This document shows positions 34,076-45,836 of a DNA stretch of 64,000 nucleotides, in pieces (position 1 is the first letter of the stretch; every line of letters starts with the position of its first letter). The position numbers were made by a program, and so were the translations under genes. Under the pieces are notes generated by a model. The model was not told where the DNA came from, searched no databases, and saw only the letters and a list, made by a program, of their open reading frames with translations. The stretch comes from Siphonodentalium dalli (taxonomy: Eukaryota > Mollusca > Scaphopoda > Gadilida > Siphonodentaliidae): positions 10,932,036 to 10,996,035 of the forward strand of contig CP136069.1 of assembly GCA_032622095.1 (NCBI GenBank). Reading direction: 5' to 3'.

Positions 34076-34735
34076 TATTGCGACAATATGGAATCTGAAA
34101 GGCAAATTTATTGGACTTCAATTTAGGTTATGATTAGGGATAAAGTAGAGAGCTTTGATGATATAGATGAAACAGTATATGAAAAAAAGCTTTTGAATAC
34201 ATTTTCCCGAAAGATTCGGTTAATATAAATATGCTCAAAGACGTGAATGGCGCTAACTTCAACAATTTTTATGAAAATTAGTTACCCGGATTTTTTTATT
34301 CTGATGAATGCGTGTATTATATATCGTTTGTAATTTGCCAGTTTGCGCTTAAATGCTGATTATAAGACGAAAAAAAAAAAAAAATTGACTTACCTTTTAA
34401 ATCTGTAATTCTTTAAAGCGTGCACCTTAATAAATGCTTTAATTCTATTCAGCTTATATAGAGATGGACTTGGCGCCATTAATTCTATCTAGTTCTATTT
34501 TAGGTAATTTAAACATTAAATTTGTCAGATATTAATGTGTTCTAGCTTTTTGTAACGTTGATGAAATACTCAGGTGTTGTTTATATGAAACTATGTTGTT
34601 GTTTAAAAACATATCTATAATCATTTCATTGAAATAGTTATTGGTAACTATGTAAGATATTCTGTTAATATCTTTTATGATAATGATTAATTATTTTTTT
34701 TTTTATTGCTTTGTTGACATGACAGCTTGATGTCA
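34076..34735. other. Intergenic region between polymerase and the divergent spliced gene
   Basis: It is AT-rich, with an A run at about 34,371-34,384. No open frame of note is visible. It must contain promoters for both divergently transcribed genes. Confidence 0.5.
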
Positions 34736-34743
34736 TATATAAA
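34736..34743 (+). promoter_or_regulatory. TATA box of the plus-strand Polinton gene
   Basis: TATATAAA lies 113 bp upstream of the ATG at 34856, following TTGATGTCA. Its position fits a core promoter with a 5' leader of about 85-90 bases. Confidence 0.5.
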
Positions 34744-34855
34744 TTATGTGGTATTTAACTGGATAAATTAATTGCTTTTCGTTTACTTTATAAGTGTTTG
34801 TTGGAGTTTGGGCGTCTTTTGCTTACAATTTTTTTCGAAATTTAAACTAGGAAAT

Positions 34856-35584
34856 ATGGAACCTTATTATTTTGCATTTTCACAAATTATAAGAATTATT
34901 CATGTTTTGAATGTTGTTCGCGTTGAATACGAGTTTAAACAGCAGCAGTTGCAATTTTATAGGCGAGAATTTGTAGACGCTTGGGTACAGTACTGTGGCG
35001 GGGATTTGACTGCGGACACTATTTTGGTTAGAATCTATGATTTAATAATAGGTAAGTTATTATTTAATTGATTTCCATTATTTTTGATACATTATTTGTT
35101 TTCACAGATATTTTTTTTAATCGTGTGAAATTATAGGTTTTGATGTATTATTGCATTTTAAAGTATATTTATATCGAATTAGTTTTTTGAAAAAATTAAA
35201 TTAGGAGCTTTACGATAAATATTTTATATTTAAATATACATTGATTACTATTGTTTATAGATATATATATATATATTTTCAGTTGAATGTTCTTGTCTAT
35301 CCGATTTAAGGATGAAAACTTTTCGTCTTTCTTGCCTACTGATTCAGAAGGCTGCTGTGTGGATTTCATTGTCTGACCCATTAATACCTGATAGGACTTT
35401 AGTGAACAATGAAAGACATTCAGCAGTAATGCGAATGGAGAACAATATCTGGCCTGCGGCAAATAGGATAAGAAGACGGTATAGACCATACAACGTACAC
35501 CACAGGGGACGAAACGCATCATCTACGGATGAGCAGACGTCAACTGATGACATTAGACCGGACAATTCACCCGTAGAGGAATAA
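34856..35584 (+). CDS. Two-exon Polinton gene of unknown function (accessory candidate)
   Basis: This is the only rightward gene recognised with confidence in the element. Exon 1 is 34856-35051 (start MEPYYFAFSQIIRIIHVLN). The donor AG|GTAAGT is at 35051/35052, the intron is 231 bp, the acceptor TATTTTCAG ends at 35282, and exon 2 is 35283-35584. Together they encode 165 residues: a helix-rich N-terminal two-thirds with FKQQQLQFYRREFVDAWVQY and AVWISLSDPLIPD, then a basic RIRRRYRPYN stretch and an acidic, S/T-rich tail ending SPVEE. There is no membrane segment or signal peptide in this reading. The frame is intact across both exons, unlike the neighbouring replication genes. I do not recognise the family. 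The position beside the right TIR and the divergent orientation are where accessory genes are often found. Confidence 0.65.
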
Positions 35585-35626
35585 TATATTTATATATTTT
35601 ATTGTTATTTTTGTTATCATTATTAA

Positions 35627-36378
35627 TCATTAAAGGAACTAAGTGTCGGGTTCCACATTTCGATTTCTACGAGACTCTGTAATATCGAGTTTTATGAGAT
35701 TGAATCGTGTTTCCTACAAATCTACATGAAATGAGAAGAAAAGTTCCGCCACTAACAAAATTTTCCATGTGGTTTTTTACATGCACGTGGTTATTCACTA
35801 GGGAATAATTCATATCATTTAATATCATCTCAGGATAACAGTATTATTTCACTAACCTATAATAACTAAACCTACTAACTATATGCCTATAAATAGTTAC
35901 ATATCACTACATGTATTTAATCGGGCGTACTAAAATATTGGCTATGCCTTCAATTAGTTACTAGTTAGTCTGACTATAACATCTGCCTAGAAATATTTTG
36001 CCTGACTATACCATCTGAAATAAACATACATCATTACCTAACATAAAATAGGTCGTATTGTAGCTTGGATGTGCTTTTAAAGTAGTTACTATTTAGTATG
36101 ACTATAAGATCTGCCTTGTAAAACAGCTCATTTTTGATACACTTATATAAATTAGTCGTTATTGTAACGTTTACATTCGTTAAATACTATTTACGAAATC
36201 CCGTGGGGGTGGGGATTATCAGACGACGACTACACCTATATAAATTAGTCGGTAATGTATCGTTTAACATTCGATAAGTAGTATTTATGAAGTCCCGTGG
36301 GGGTGGGGATTCTCAATGACGACCACACCCTAAGGCTCAGTTATATATATATAAATATTCCCTCTATTTAATACTACT
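35627..36378 (-). repeat. Polinton right terminal inverted repeat
   Basis: Reverse complement of 22,009-22,773, ending ...TTTAATACTACT before the CAGGTC duplication. One position in the first 15 differs from the left end (AGTAGTATT versus AGTTGTATT). It lacks the 13 extra bases of the left copy. Confidence 0.97.
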
Positions 36379-36384
36379 CAGGTC
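36379..36384 (+). repeat. Polinton target site duplication, right copy (CAGGTC)
   Basis: Exact repeat of 22003-22008 directly after the right TIR. Confidence 0.95.
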
Positions 36385-37103
36385 AACAAAAAAGTACGAG
36401 AAAACCCGCGAAAACAAAACAAAATCACATTTAATGTTTTAAGTTATTTCCTTCATAAAAAGAATCTTCGTGATAATGAACCCTCTCAATACTTTATAAT
36501 ATAGAATTAACCTTAAAATAATAAAAACCTTCGGAATACAGAACCTTCGGAATAACGAACCTTCCTCCCAATGCGGGAGGGTCGATATATACCACAACAT
36601 TCATATTATATGCCAAGAATTCAAAGGTATGGGCCCACGTAATGACATTAAATCTCAAGAAAACCGCGAAAACAAAACAAAATTACATTTAATGTTCTAA
36701 CTTAAGTTATTTCCTCTTGTATCTGTATCGGTATGCGCGCAGGATCAGTTCGGATGTGAGCGCACACTCCATAAAAAGAATCTTAGTGATAATGAACCCT
36801 CTCAAATTAGTCTCAATACTTTAGAATATAGAATTAACCTAAAAATAACAAAAACCTTCGGAATAGAGAACCTTCGGAATAGCGGACCTTCGGGATAGCG
36901 AACCTTCATAATAGAAACATGTCCCCACAATTACACCGGTGACGTAAACACATGTGCCATTATTTGTCGTACTATCGTGACTCTATCGGTACGCTTTATA
37001 CTCAAGTACGAAATAACCATAATACATTCGCCCAGTGGATTATCGATCGACCACAGAATATGAAAAACTCTACACCAGCCCACACCACTGTGTGGCGTAA
37101 TGA
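36385..37103. repeat. Left arm of the outer inverted repeat, with internal tandem duplication
   Basis: 36,655-37,103 is the inverted counterpart of 49,200-49,656, sharing ATCAGTTCGGATGTGAGCGC, CCTTCGGAATAGAGAACCTT and GGTGACGTAAACACATGTGCC-type blocks. 36,398-36,560 is a shorter direct duplicate of 36,655-36,900 (GCGAAAACAAAACAAAAT, ACCTTCGGAATA). The Polinton is inserted at the left edge of this repeat. Confidence 0.8.
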
Positions 37104-38948
37104 CATACAGAACAAGTGACACGTGAGAGACTGTTTTAAACTTATGATATGTGTCACGCCGTCACGATTGACCACTTATATATATATTCACCAACTGTCG
37201 ATAGGTTTTGCTCGGAATGAATATTTTAATAGATATATGCAATTAAATTATCGGTATGGTATATCTGACAGTGTTACAGACCGACATTAGGGGGACCTGG
37301 TTTTATTGTGATAAATACTGTTAATTTGGGAATATGTTTGCATGACGAAGACTGGTTATGGGTTATATCTTATAATTAAAACCGCTTACTCAATATCAAT
37401 TTTTAATATTCAAAATCCTGAGATATATTTCGATTTACGTATTTTGTGGTGATTTTTTCTATGACACAAGAGATATATAATTACATCTGAATAAACCATG
37501 CCTTAAGTAGACATCCACATTGGTCAGTTGCTAATGAGGTTGGATATATGGGTAATTTGGCCCGGAAAATATTATTAGATAGGTCCCATTGACATCAGAT
37601 GTCCTAAAGGGCACTAACAATGCATTTAACTAACTAATTGATTATAGACCAAAAATGGTTGTAATTTGGTCGGTGTAAGTTTAAACACGGGGATGACCCA
37701 TATGGTGTGGTATGAATGCCGTTGACCTCAGCCGACTTTAAGGGTCAAATTTGAGCAATAAAGAGCGTTCTTTATAAGTTTAAAGTATTTATAGGAAAAT
37801 TGGTACAGATGAACCACCCAACATGATGAATGTCACGCGATAGGCGTCTTCGACCCCAGATGACTTACATGGGTATATAATCAATAAAGAGCGTTTATTA
37901 TCATTCCAGAAGATATGTGAGAAAATTGGTGACAAAAGTCGAATGACGCAGGGCATGTCAAGGGATTGGTTTTGTTGACCTCAAATTATTTAAAGATGCA
38001 CTAATAATTAGAAATTATATTCTTATCAACATTTCTTGTATTTGCAACCAATCTTATACATCCTTAGAAATTACTTAGATAAAATTTGGAAGCTCGAATG
38101 AGCCATGTCCATTTAAGTTAACAGAATATCATGACAGTAGATGTCTAATTTCATTGGGTCAATTATGCTGGCGTGCCGATTATATATGATCCTATACCCA
38201 ACATGACTTTTAATATATTGTATATACCACCCGGAGTGAAGGTAATGACACTTAATCTTCTATTATAATATATAGCTATTATCTTATTTCTTAATACACT
38301 TGTTGGATTATGTAGGTAACATCCGCTACAACCACTATCGGGTTTAAACGTTTGTTACACATAACTAAATGATCTCAAAGTGCAGATATCGTTCGAATAA
38401 ATATCACGTAAAGAACCGCCACAGCCGCGATTACCTTGAGATAGAACCGTAACGCTCATAAGTTGTGATCAGGAGGCTAATGCTCCAAATTATCGACACA
38501 CATCGGGATATTTCCTCTGCTATTTTACAGAAGAATAACACAGGTACAATTTATACTCAGTGTTCGTCTTCAGAGCGTTTCACATTCGGTATGATACCAA
38601 AAACAAAGAAATTACGTTTACAAAGCTTGATTTTCAGTGATTACATGTTGATAATTACACGTTAACTCGCTATATCCGAGTTAATTGTGATCTAAAGTTC
38701 AGGTTTCGGTAAAACGGCACTTATGCAGCCTCTGTTCGTTAAAGAAAGTTTAATGCATTTAAGATATATATATATAATTATGCGTGCTTTTGTCCCGAAA
38801 ATGATAAATTTTAACCATAAAGAACCGTAACAAATCAGCCAAGAACTATCACAATACCGGCTATAGAATGACTTCCGATGTAACAGTTCCTAAACAGTGT
38901 GATCATCAGATGAATAAAATCTAAACTTATGTGTTGTCATATCCAACA
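37104..38948. other. No gene seen
   Basis: CAATAAAGAGCGTT occurs at about 37,758 and 37,885 within a diverged direct repeat of about 130 bp. Otherwise the sequence is AT-rich and featureless. Confidence 0.5.
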
Positions 38949-39820
38949 GTTGGAAGAATCCGTTGTAAACTCGATGAAAACTCGAACCTAACACGAGGGT
39001 GCAAATAGACGTTACTAGAAGGGGGTGCATTTAGAAACTATATGTGAACACCCCTAACAGGGACAATCTAGCCACGTCCCTGCTAACTCATGATTTACAC
39101 TGATTTAATGTTTCCATTCGTTGTACAGTTCCGGGCCTATAATGTCGAAGAACACAGCATAGCCTATACTATTAATATGACATTAGAACATAAAACACAA
39201 ACACACATAAACGTTTTCACCCTTGCACACGCACCCCACCCCTAAAATTATCCATGTGCCGGTCTGTCCGAAGGATAATTGGGATATTTTCAAGCAGAAA
39301 CGGTCAAAATGTGAAGCATATCATTTACATCTTTGACACCCCATGCAGCTCGGGTTTGGCGACATCTCATCGCAGGATCGATCTGCGGCTTTGATACCCG
39401 AGGTTATGGTGGGTACCCACACTTGGTGCAGGTTAAGTAATTTTTGCAAACCGCTCTGCAGGCTAGACAATTTTATGGTTAATTAAACATATATTTTTCT
39501 ATTGATTCAAGCATTATCCGCCATCTATGACTGATAATTATGTTTCAAACTAACTACCTAACGTCAAAAAGTGTCTACTATTTATGACAAAATCGGAAAT
39601 GAGTCGGAATTTCTATTAAATTTATCGGGGTGAGAGCAAGCTATGGTCGCTATCCCATTGAGGGAATATTCCGCTTTGCGAAATTATGTTTTGAATAGCG
39701 GATATCACCATTTAACTGGGAGATATATAGCTTCATCTGATGGAAGATATGTTTATTTATTAAAACCGCATGATCTGGTTTGGTGATACCTTCGGGTTTG
39801 GCGATACCACGTACACGGGG
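38949..39820. repeat. Left arm of the inner inverted repeat (872 bp)
   Basis: Runs from GTTGGAAGAATCCGTTG to ACCACGTACACGGGG and is matched in reverse by 44,959-45,836. Landmarks are AGTTCCGGGCCTATAATGTC, TCGCAGGATCGATCTGCGGC and TTCCGCTTTGCGAAATTATG. No coding content. Confidence 0.85.
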
Positions 39821-42800
39821 TCAGGTATATATAGAGGTGAATCAAACGATGTGACCACCTGTTTTAGAAAATCCACCCCATCCATTTAACTTACTATTAT
39901 TAAAAAAAGCCATCGATCAACTAAAAACGTTTAGCGCTCAGTGGTGATTCCCCGCTGTTCATCCTGCATTTAATCCCGCTGCGGACAGTAATCACCGGTG
40001 CGGGCGTCAGGAAAACACCGCATCGGACTATAACAGTTTGAGTTCTTCATACCAGGCTAGTCTAATTAATTAAGGTATTTGTGGGCCCAATTTTTCCCCA
40101 AAATTTGATAGAGTCCAAATAAGGGATTCTGTACACATATATTAGTAATCACAGAAACTTTGCCAATTGATGCAACATTTTAAGAGTATATATACTTCAT
40201 GGTGGATTATGTTCGAAATACAAAATGTGAACTTTATAGAGATTTAAAAAAATAATAAAAGGTCGGCCGACCACAGTGTCCCCGAAAACATGGCAAGTAG
40301 ACGCCGCTTTATTAAAGAAATTAAAAAAAGGTTGAAATGTTCTAAGTCGAAAGGGTTAATAATTCCGCAAAGAAATAATTTTTCCATCATCTATATACAT
40401 GTTGCACATCTCCAATATGTGGGTAACAATACTCTGAAGTTTAAAATATCTACGATCAAAACTGTAGGAGGAGTTGATTACACCATGAAGGTACCCTCAT
40501 ACAGAAAATGAGAAAACACTAATTTTCAAAGTCGAAAGGCCCGTATCTCTGGAAAAAATCATTGGATCAAACTAAATTCGAATTTGACCTGTATTTTGAT
40601 ATGAACGACCCACAAAAAAACATAATTTCCAATTAAACAATCCAAACTTGAGTTATCATCCGGAAACCAAAGAAAAAACAAGAAACATTGAATTTTCTAA
40701 GTCGAAAAGCCCATAACTCTGAGAAAAATCATCGGATCAAACTCAAATTCGAACTTGACCTGTATTATGATATCAATGACTCACAAAAAACAGAATTTTC
40801 AATTGAACAGTCCAAACTTGAGTTATCATCCGGAAGCCAAAGAAAAAATAAGAAAAAATTTAATTTTCTAAGTCGAATAAAAGGTCGGTAGACCTCATGT
40901 CCGCCTCTAAGTGTCGGCTTGATACGACCGTTGTTTGCGCATAAAATCCTGTCTTTAGTGCTAGTAAACCTACATACCAAATTTAATTTCATTCAGTACA
41001 CATTTACTAAAGTTATCATCCGGAAACCTCAAATTGACAAAAATTCTAAGTAAAAAAGGGACATAACTCTGGTGAAAATTGGCGGGCGGAACCCGAATTC
41101 GAACTTGACCTGTGTTTTGCTGGGAGAAAAACACATACCAACTTTGGTTCATATCAAATAATCCAAACTGGAGTTATCGGTCGGAAACCAAAAATGTTCT
41201 AAGTCGAAAAAGGGGCATAACTCTGGCGAAAATTGGCGGACGGAACCAGAATTCGAACTTGACCTGTCTTTTCTGCTAGTAAACCCACATACCAAATTTA
41301 ATTTAATTTGGTTCACTCTAACTCAAGTTATCATCCGGAAACCTCTGACGCACGCACAGGCTGATTATAACCCGTTGGGTCGGCGGACAAAAAAGTCCAT
41401 AACTCAAGGAAAACTCAACTCAAATTCGAACTCAGTCTGGGTGAACGTCGACTCTGTATTTGAAATATAGAGTCTGGAGCTAATGTCGCGAAAACCATTT
41501 CTATTCAGCGAAGAGCTTCCCCAAAATGACGTCACGGATTAAAAAAAATACATCGATGATTGACAGGTGTCCCCACGTGTTATATGTTGTGCTTCCCAAT
41601 AACAATGGCCCGTGTTTTCGGGAGATGAACTCGCTGCATCAACCGGAAAGCTGCATCCGAGAGCAAAAAATAAGGTCGTCATCAAAAATGATGCTTTAGA
41701 ACTATTTAAAAGCATAAAATTAAGTCATTTCCTCGGTGTTTAACTTTCAGATGACTTTTTTTACGACAAATAATTTGATTTGCAAACCAATAAAGTAAAT
41801 CAAATACACGGACATGAGTGAGTTCTATTTATATTTATGGGAGGCCAAGTTGGTACCATGCGCAGGCCTATCTATCAGGTCTAGCAAATCCTTCAAATTA
41901 ATCCGAATCGTACCGAATATATAATTTAGAAGCCATTTTTTCTGTCTGTTGTATTTGCAAGCATCGCTTTCGATCGGAGAAATGCCGACTCTGTTACTAT
42001 ATTTAGAGGTGACATTATGGTAGTCTCCGCCCACTAACACTTGTTTATTAACCCATGCGGTTTCATTGGACGGAAAATAATTTACGCAATCAATCAGATT
42101 ACGGAATCCCGAGGACTTGGAAATGAGATAGCGATGTTATCCGTCAGACCTAATATTCAATGTTGTAATGAATATTTAGGTATGAGTTTACTCAGACTGA
42201 TTCGAACTCAAACTGTATCTAGATATGACTGATCCACATAAAAACGGTATTTGCAATTAAAGGATCAAAAGTTGAGATATCATCCGGAAACCGAAAAAGT
42301 GAGAAATTTTCTAAGTAAAAAAAAAGTTGAAAAATGGGAAATAACTCCACAAAAGAACATCGGATCAGAATTGCAGAGCACATGTGTTCTTGGTTGAGAC
42401 ACCTACATACCAAGTTTCAATCAAATCGGATGATCATTACTGGAGTTACACCTCCGGACAGACGCACGGACGGACGGACGACGGACGGACGACGGACCGA
42501 CGGACGGAGCTGATTAAAATAGTCCCCCGAAAATAAATTTTACGGGGGACAATAACTACAGGCAATGGTCCAAGAAAAACAAAGTCCATATCTAAGAATC
42601 AAATATGGGAATGTGTACTGAACACTGTGATGAATGATGTACTATCAATTTTTTTTTATATTTCTTGAGTGCTCTTTGAAAAAATTACGCTGAACCAGTT
42701 GAAATGAAGTGAAATTCCCGTCGCGATGCCACTGATTTCAAGTGTGGACAGGCATTCTCGACTGGGGTGGAATCGGAATAGACCGCCTCGTCAAAAGCAT

Positions 42801-44958
42801 GTTTGGTTTTAGTGGATCTTGTCACACATCAATGTTTATTTAATTGTGATGAGCTGCACATTTATGGAGAATGTGTAGGCCTGCGCATCGTCGCATATCA
42901 ATAAACACAGTCATAGTGCACGCGGTGATACAGATAACTCGATTTCATTTTCCTTTTCAAATTCACTGGACTGGAGACAGTCACGGTGGGGTGTAGGCTG
43001 GAGTCGGTAAATTTATGACTCGAGTCTGCATATTAATGTCAATAATAATGGATTAGGCCTATTATTATGGTAATTGGTATGTATTTACAAACTATCTTAT
43101 ATAATTCTGTGTTTCATCCTCAAAATATTTTAGTATGCATGGTGGCTATGATTTCAGCGGTTCTGCACCCAGCCATGTCCATGTTTATTTACATCGCATG
43201 CCTTTTGAATTTGAGTCAAGTGAAAATTAAAATATATTTTTAAATATTTGAGTGTGAATTTATGTCACCAGCGTAACTCATGTTAAATCGCGTCTTGATA
43301 ATAGCCTATGAAGCCGTTGATCATACTTGTAGACATTGTTGATGTTCTTATGCTCATCAGTATCAATCAATCAATGTTTATTAATTGACATTTTGAATTA
43401 CCATACATACATATATGAGACCAAAATAAAAGATATGCGCGTTTTGGGGTCTCCCTACATATCCTATCATTAATTTGACACCATAATGTGACCATATATA
43501 GGTTGGAATTGTTCTCATTGTTTGATTTGTCAACCTGTAAAAGTTGGTAATTTTACAATCTTAGGGTGTGTCAGGTTGGATATTTCCAAGAGGTTACAAA
43601 TGGAATTTTGCGAACCTGTGAGTTTGATGTTTGGTTCAAGGGGGTGAATTTGGTGGTGCACCCCCATGGGGAAACCTATAGCCACGTCCCTATAACTTGT
43701 ACGTGTGGGTACGTATCAATAAATTGACTCACATTTCCACTATCTTGTCCTGAGATCATAGAATAGGCTTTACATTTGTGTTTCTGCGATTGGGGGATGC
43801 AGTTCACGTGCGACCACAAGACCACAACATTAGCTTCATGGGCAAAGCTTTATTTTCTTACAAATATGCCTCTGTTAATGCACTATACAGAGACTATTGT
43901 GCAAAACGACTGCATTTAACGAAACAAAACATTTCAAATATGAAATTGCTGTAGAACTAGATAGTACATTCGTGTATCTGATAATCCATATATATAATAT
44001 AATCCTACTATTTCTTGAATAAGAAGGAACATATAATAATGAACAAAGCAGAAGACATATATATATGCAGGTTGAAGTGAATTCGGTCAATGGTGACGTA
44101 TCCACCGAACTTGAAATCGACATGCGATCGGTGGTATTTTATGGATGGAATTATGAAATGAACACGATGAAAGTGACAATGAAATTAACAATGATTTGCT
44201 TCAAGTTCTCCATCAACAGAAGTGCTCCCCCAGCGTAACTATCAATAACATTATTATTTGTCTAATTTCAGTAATATTCTCCCCGTTTACACTCGATAAC
44301 ACAAATTTTTCTCCGCATTTAAAATTCTTTGATATAGATCGTTTATATTATGCAATAATTTGTACACAGGGGACGGATTCTTATGTTTTATTGTGTTTTT
44401 AAACTCCGAGGCGAAATCTCGGTTTGTTTACGTTATGAACGTTTGAGTCCGTAATCGGAATCAGAATCGGAATCCAGATTACAACGAAATAACGATTGAT
44501 TACGATTACGATCTGTTCGTTTACTGATTCTGGGCTGTTCGTTTACCGAACCACGTCGTACGGGGTCTAATCCGTAATCTGAATCCAGATTTTCTCACGA
44601 AATAATGACTCTGGGGGTTGTAACTCGCTCCGCTGCCCTTCCTCTCAGATTGAACTGCCTCTATTCACCGTCCCTATATACGCGCCTGCTTTACGCTAAT
44701 AGTACAATAGTATATTAAGGACAAGGGGGTCGATACAATTTTCCTCCATTTACCATCACTCTGAAATCTGACTAATTAATCCCATTTATCAAACAATGGC
44801 ATCGATATCGCTACGGGTGGGTCGACGATGGATTATTCTTTCAATTAAAACCATGCATGCACAAACGCCCATCAATTCCATATCTGCATCCATAGCATAT
44901 AAAGTAAATATTTTACCCCTGAATATTGTCACCCAACAGCGTCAACAATCCAGGTACA
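39821..44958. repeat. Interior of the inner inverted repeat: diverged tandem repeats and microsatellite
   Basis: 40,526-41,370 and 42,236-42,440 hold diverged units of about 150-160 bp with CATAACTCTGG(C/A)GAAAA, AATTCGAACTTGACCTG and GAGTTATCATCCGGAAACC. A GGACGGAC microsatellite lies at about 42,458-42,510. 44,440-44,590 has repeated TCCGTAATC(G/T)GAATC motifs. Open frames here (for example 40290-40511, 40688-40891) follow the repeats. No transposase or other protein is recognised. Confidence 0.65.
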
Positions 44959-45836
44959 CCCCCGTGTACGTGGTATCGCCAAACCCGAGGGTATCACCAA
45001 ACCAGACCATGCGGTTTTGATAAATGAACATATCTTCGGTCAGATGAAGCTATATAACTCTCAGTTAAATGGTGATATCCACTATTAAAAACATAACTTC
45101 ACAAAGCGGAATATCCCCTCAATGAGATAGCGACCACAGCTTGCTCTCACCCGATAACTTTAATAGAGTAATTCCGACTCATTTCCGCTTTTATCATAAA
45201 TAGTAGACACATTCCGACGTTAGGTGGTTCGTTTGAACGATAATTATCAGTCGTAGATGGCGGATAATGCGTGTATCAATAGAAAAATATATATTTAATT
45301 AACCATAAAATTGTCCAACCTGCAGAGCGGTTCGCAAAAATACTAGCTAAGTCCAAGTGTGGGTACCCATCATAACTTCGGGTATCAAAGCCGCAGATCG
45401 ATCCTGCGATGAGATGTCGCCAAACCTGAGCTGGGATGTCAAAGATGCGAATGATATGCTTCACATTTTGACCGTTTCTGCTTGAAAATATCCCAATTAT
45501 CATTCGGACAGACCGGCACATGGATCATCTTTAGGGTGTGGGTGCATGCGCAAGAGTGAAAACATGTATGTTTGTTTGTATTTCATATATGTTCTAATGT
45601 CATTCATACTATAGGCTATGCTGTGTTATTCGACATTATAGGCCCGGAACTGTACAATGTATGGAAACATTAAATCAGTGTAACTCACGAGTTAGCAGGG
45701 ACGTGGCTGGAGGGTCCATGTTAGGGTGTTCACCTATAGTTTCTAAATGCACCCCTTCCAGTAATTTCTATTTGCACCCCATGTTAGGTTCGAGTTTTCA
45801 TCGAGTTTACAACGGGTTCTTCCAACATTCGCAAAT
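44959..45836. repeat. Right arm of the inner inverted repeat (878 bp)
   Basis: Reverse complement of 38,949-39,820 with scattered mismatches and small indels; begins CCCCGTGTACGTGGTATCGCC-like and ends GGTTCTTCCAAC. No obvious target duplication is visible next to either outer end. Confidence 0.85.

Larger units (their letters stand above)
22009..36378. mobile_element. Polinton (Maverick) DNA transposon / adintovirus-like provirus, full length, defective
   Basis: A 14,370-bp element with terminal inverted repeats of 765 bp (left) and 752 bp (right), AG...CT extremities and an exact 6-bp target duplication. It encodes the diagnostic Polinton set: protein-primed family B polymerase, rve integrase with chromodomain, FtsK/HerA-like packaging ATPase, adenain-like protease, and major and minor capsid proteins. 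All of these are on the minus strand; one spliced gene of unknown role is on the plus strand. Frameshifts and stops in at least six genes show that this copy is no longer active. The two repeats remain very similar, so the insertion is not ancient. Confidence 0.97.
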
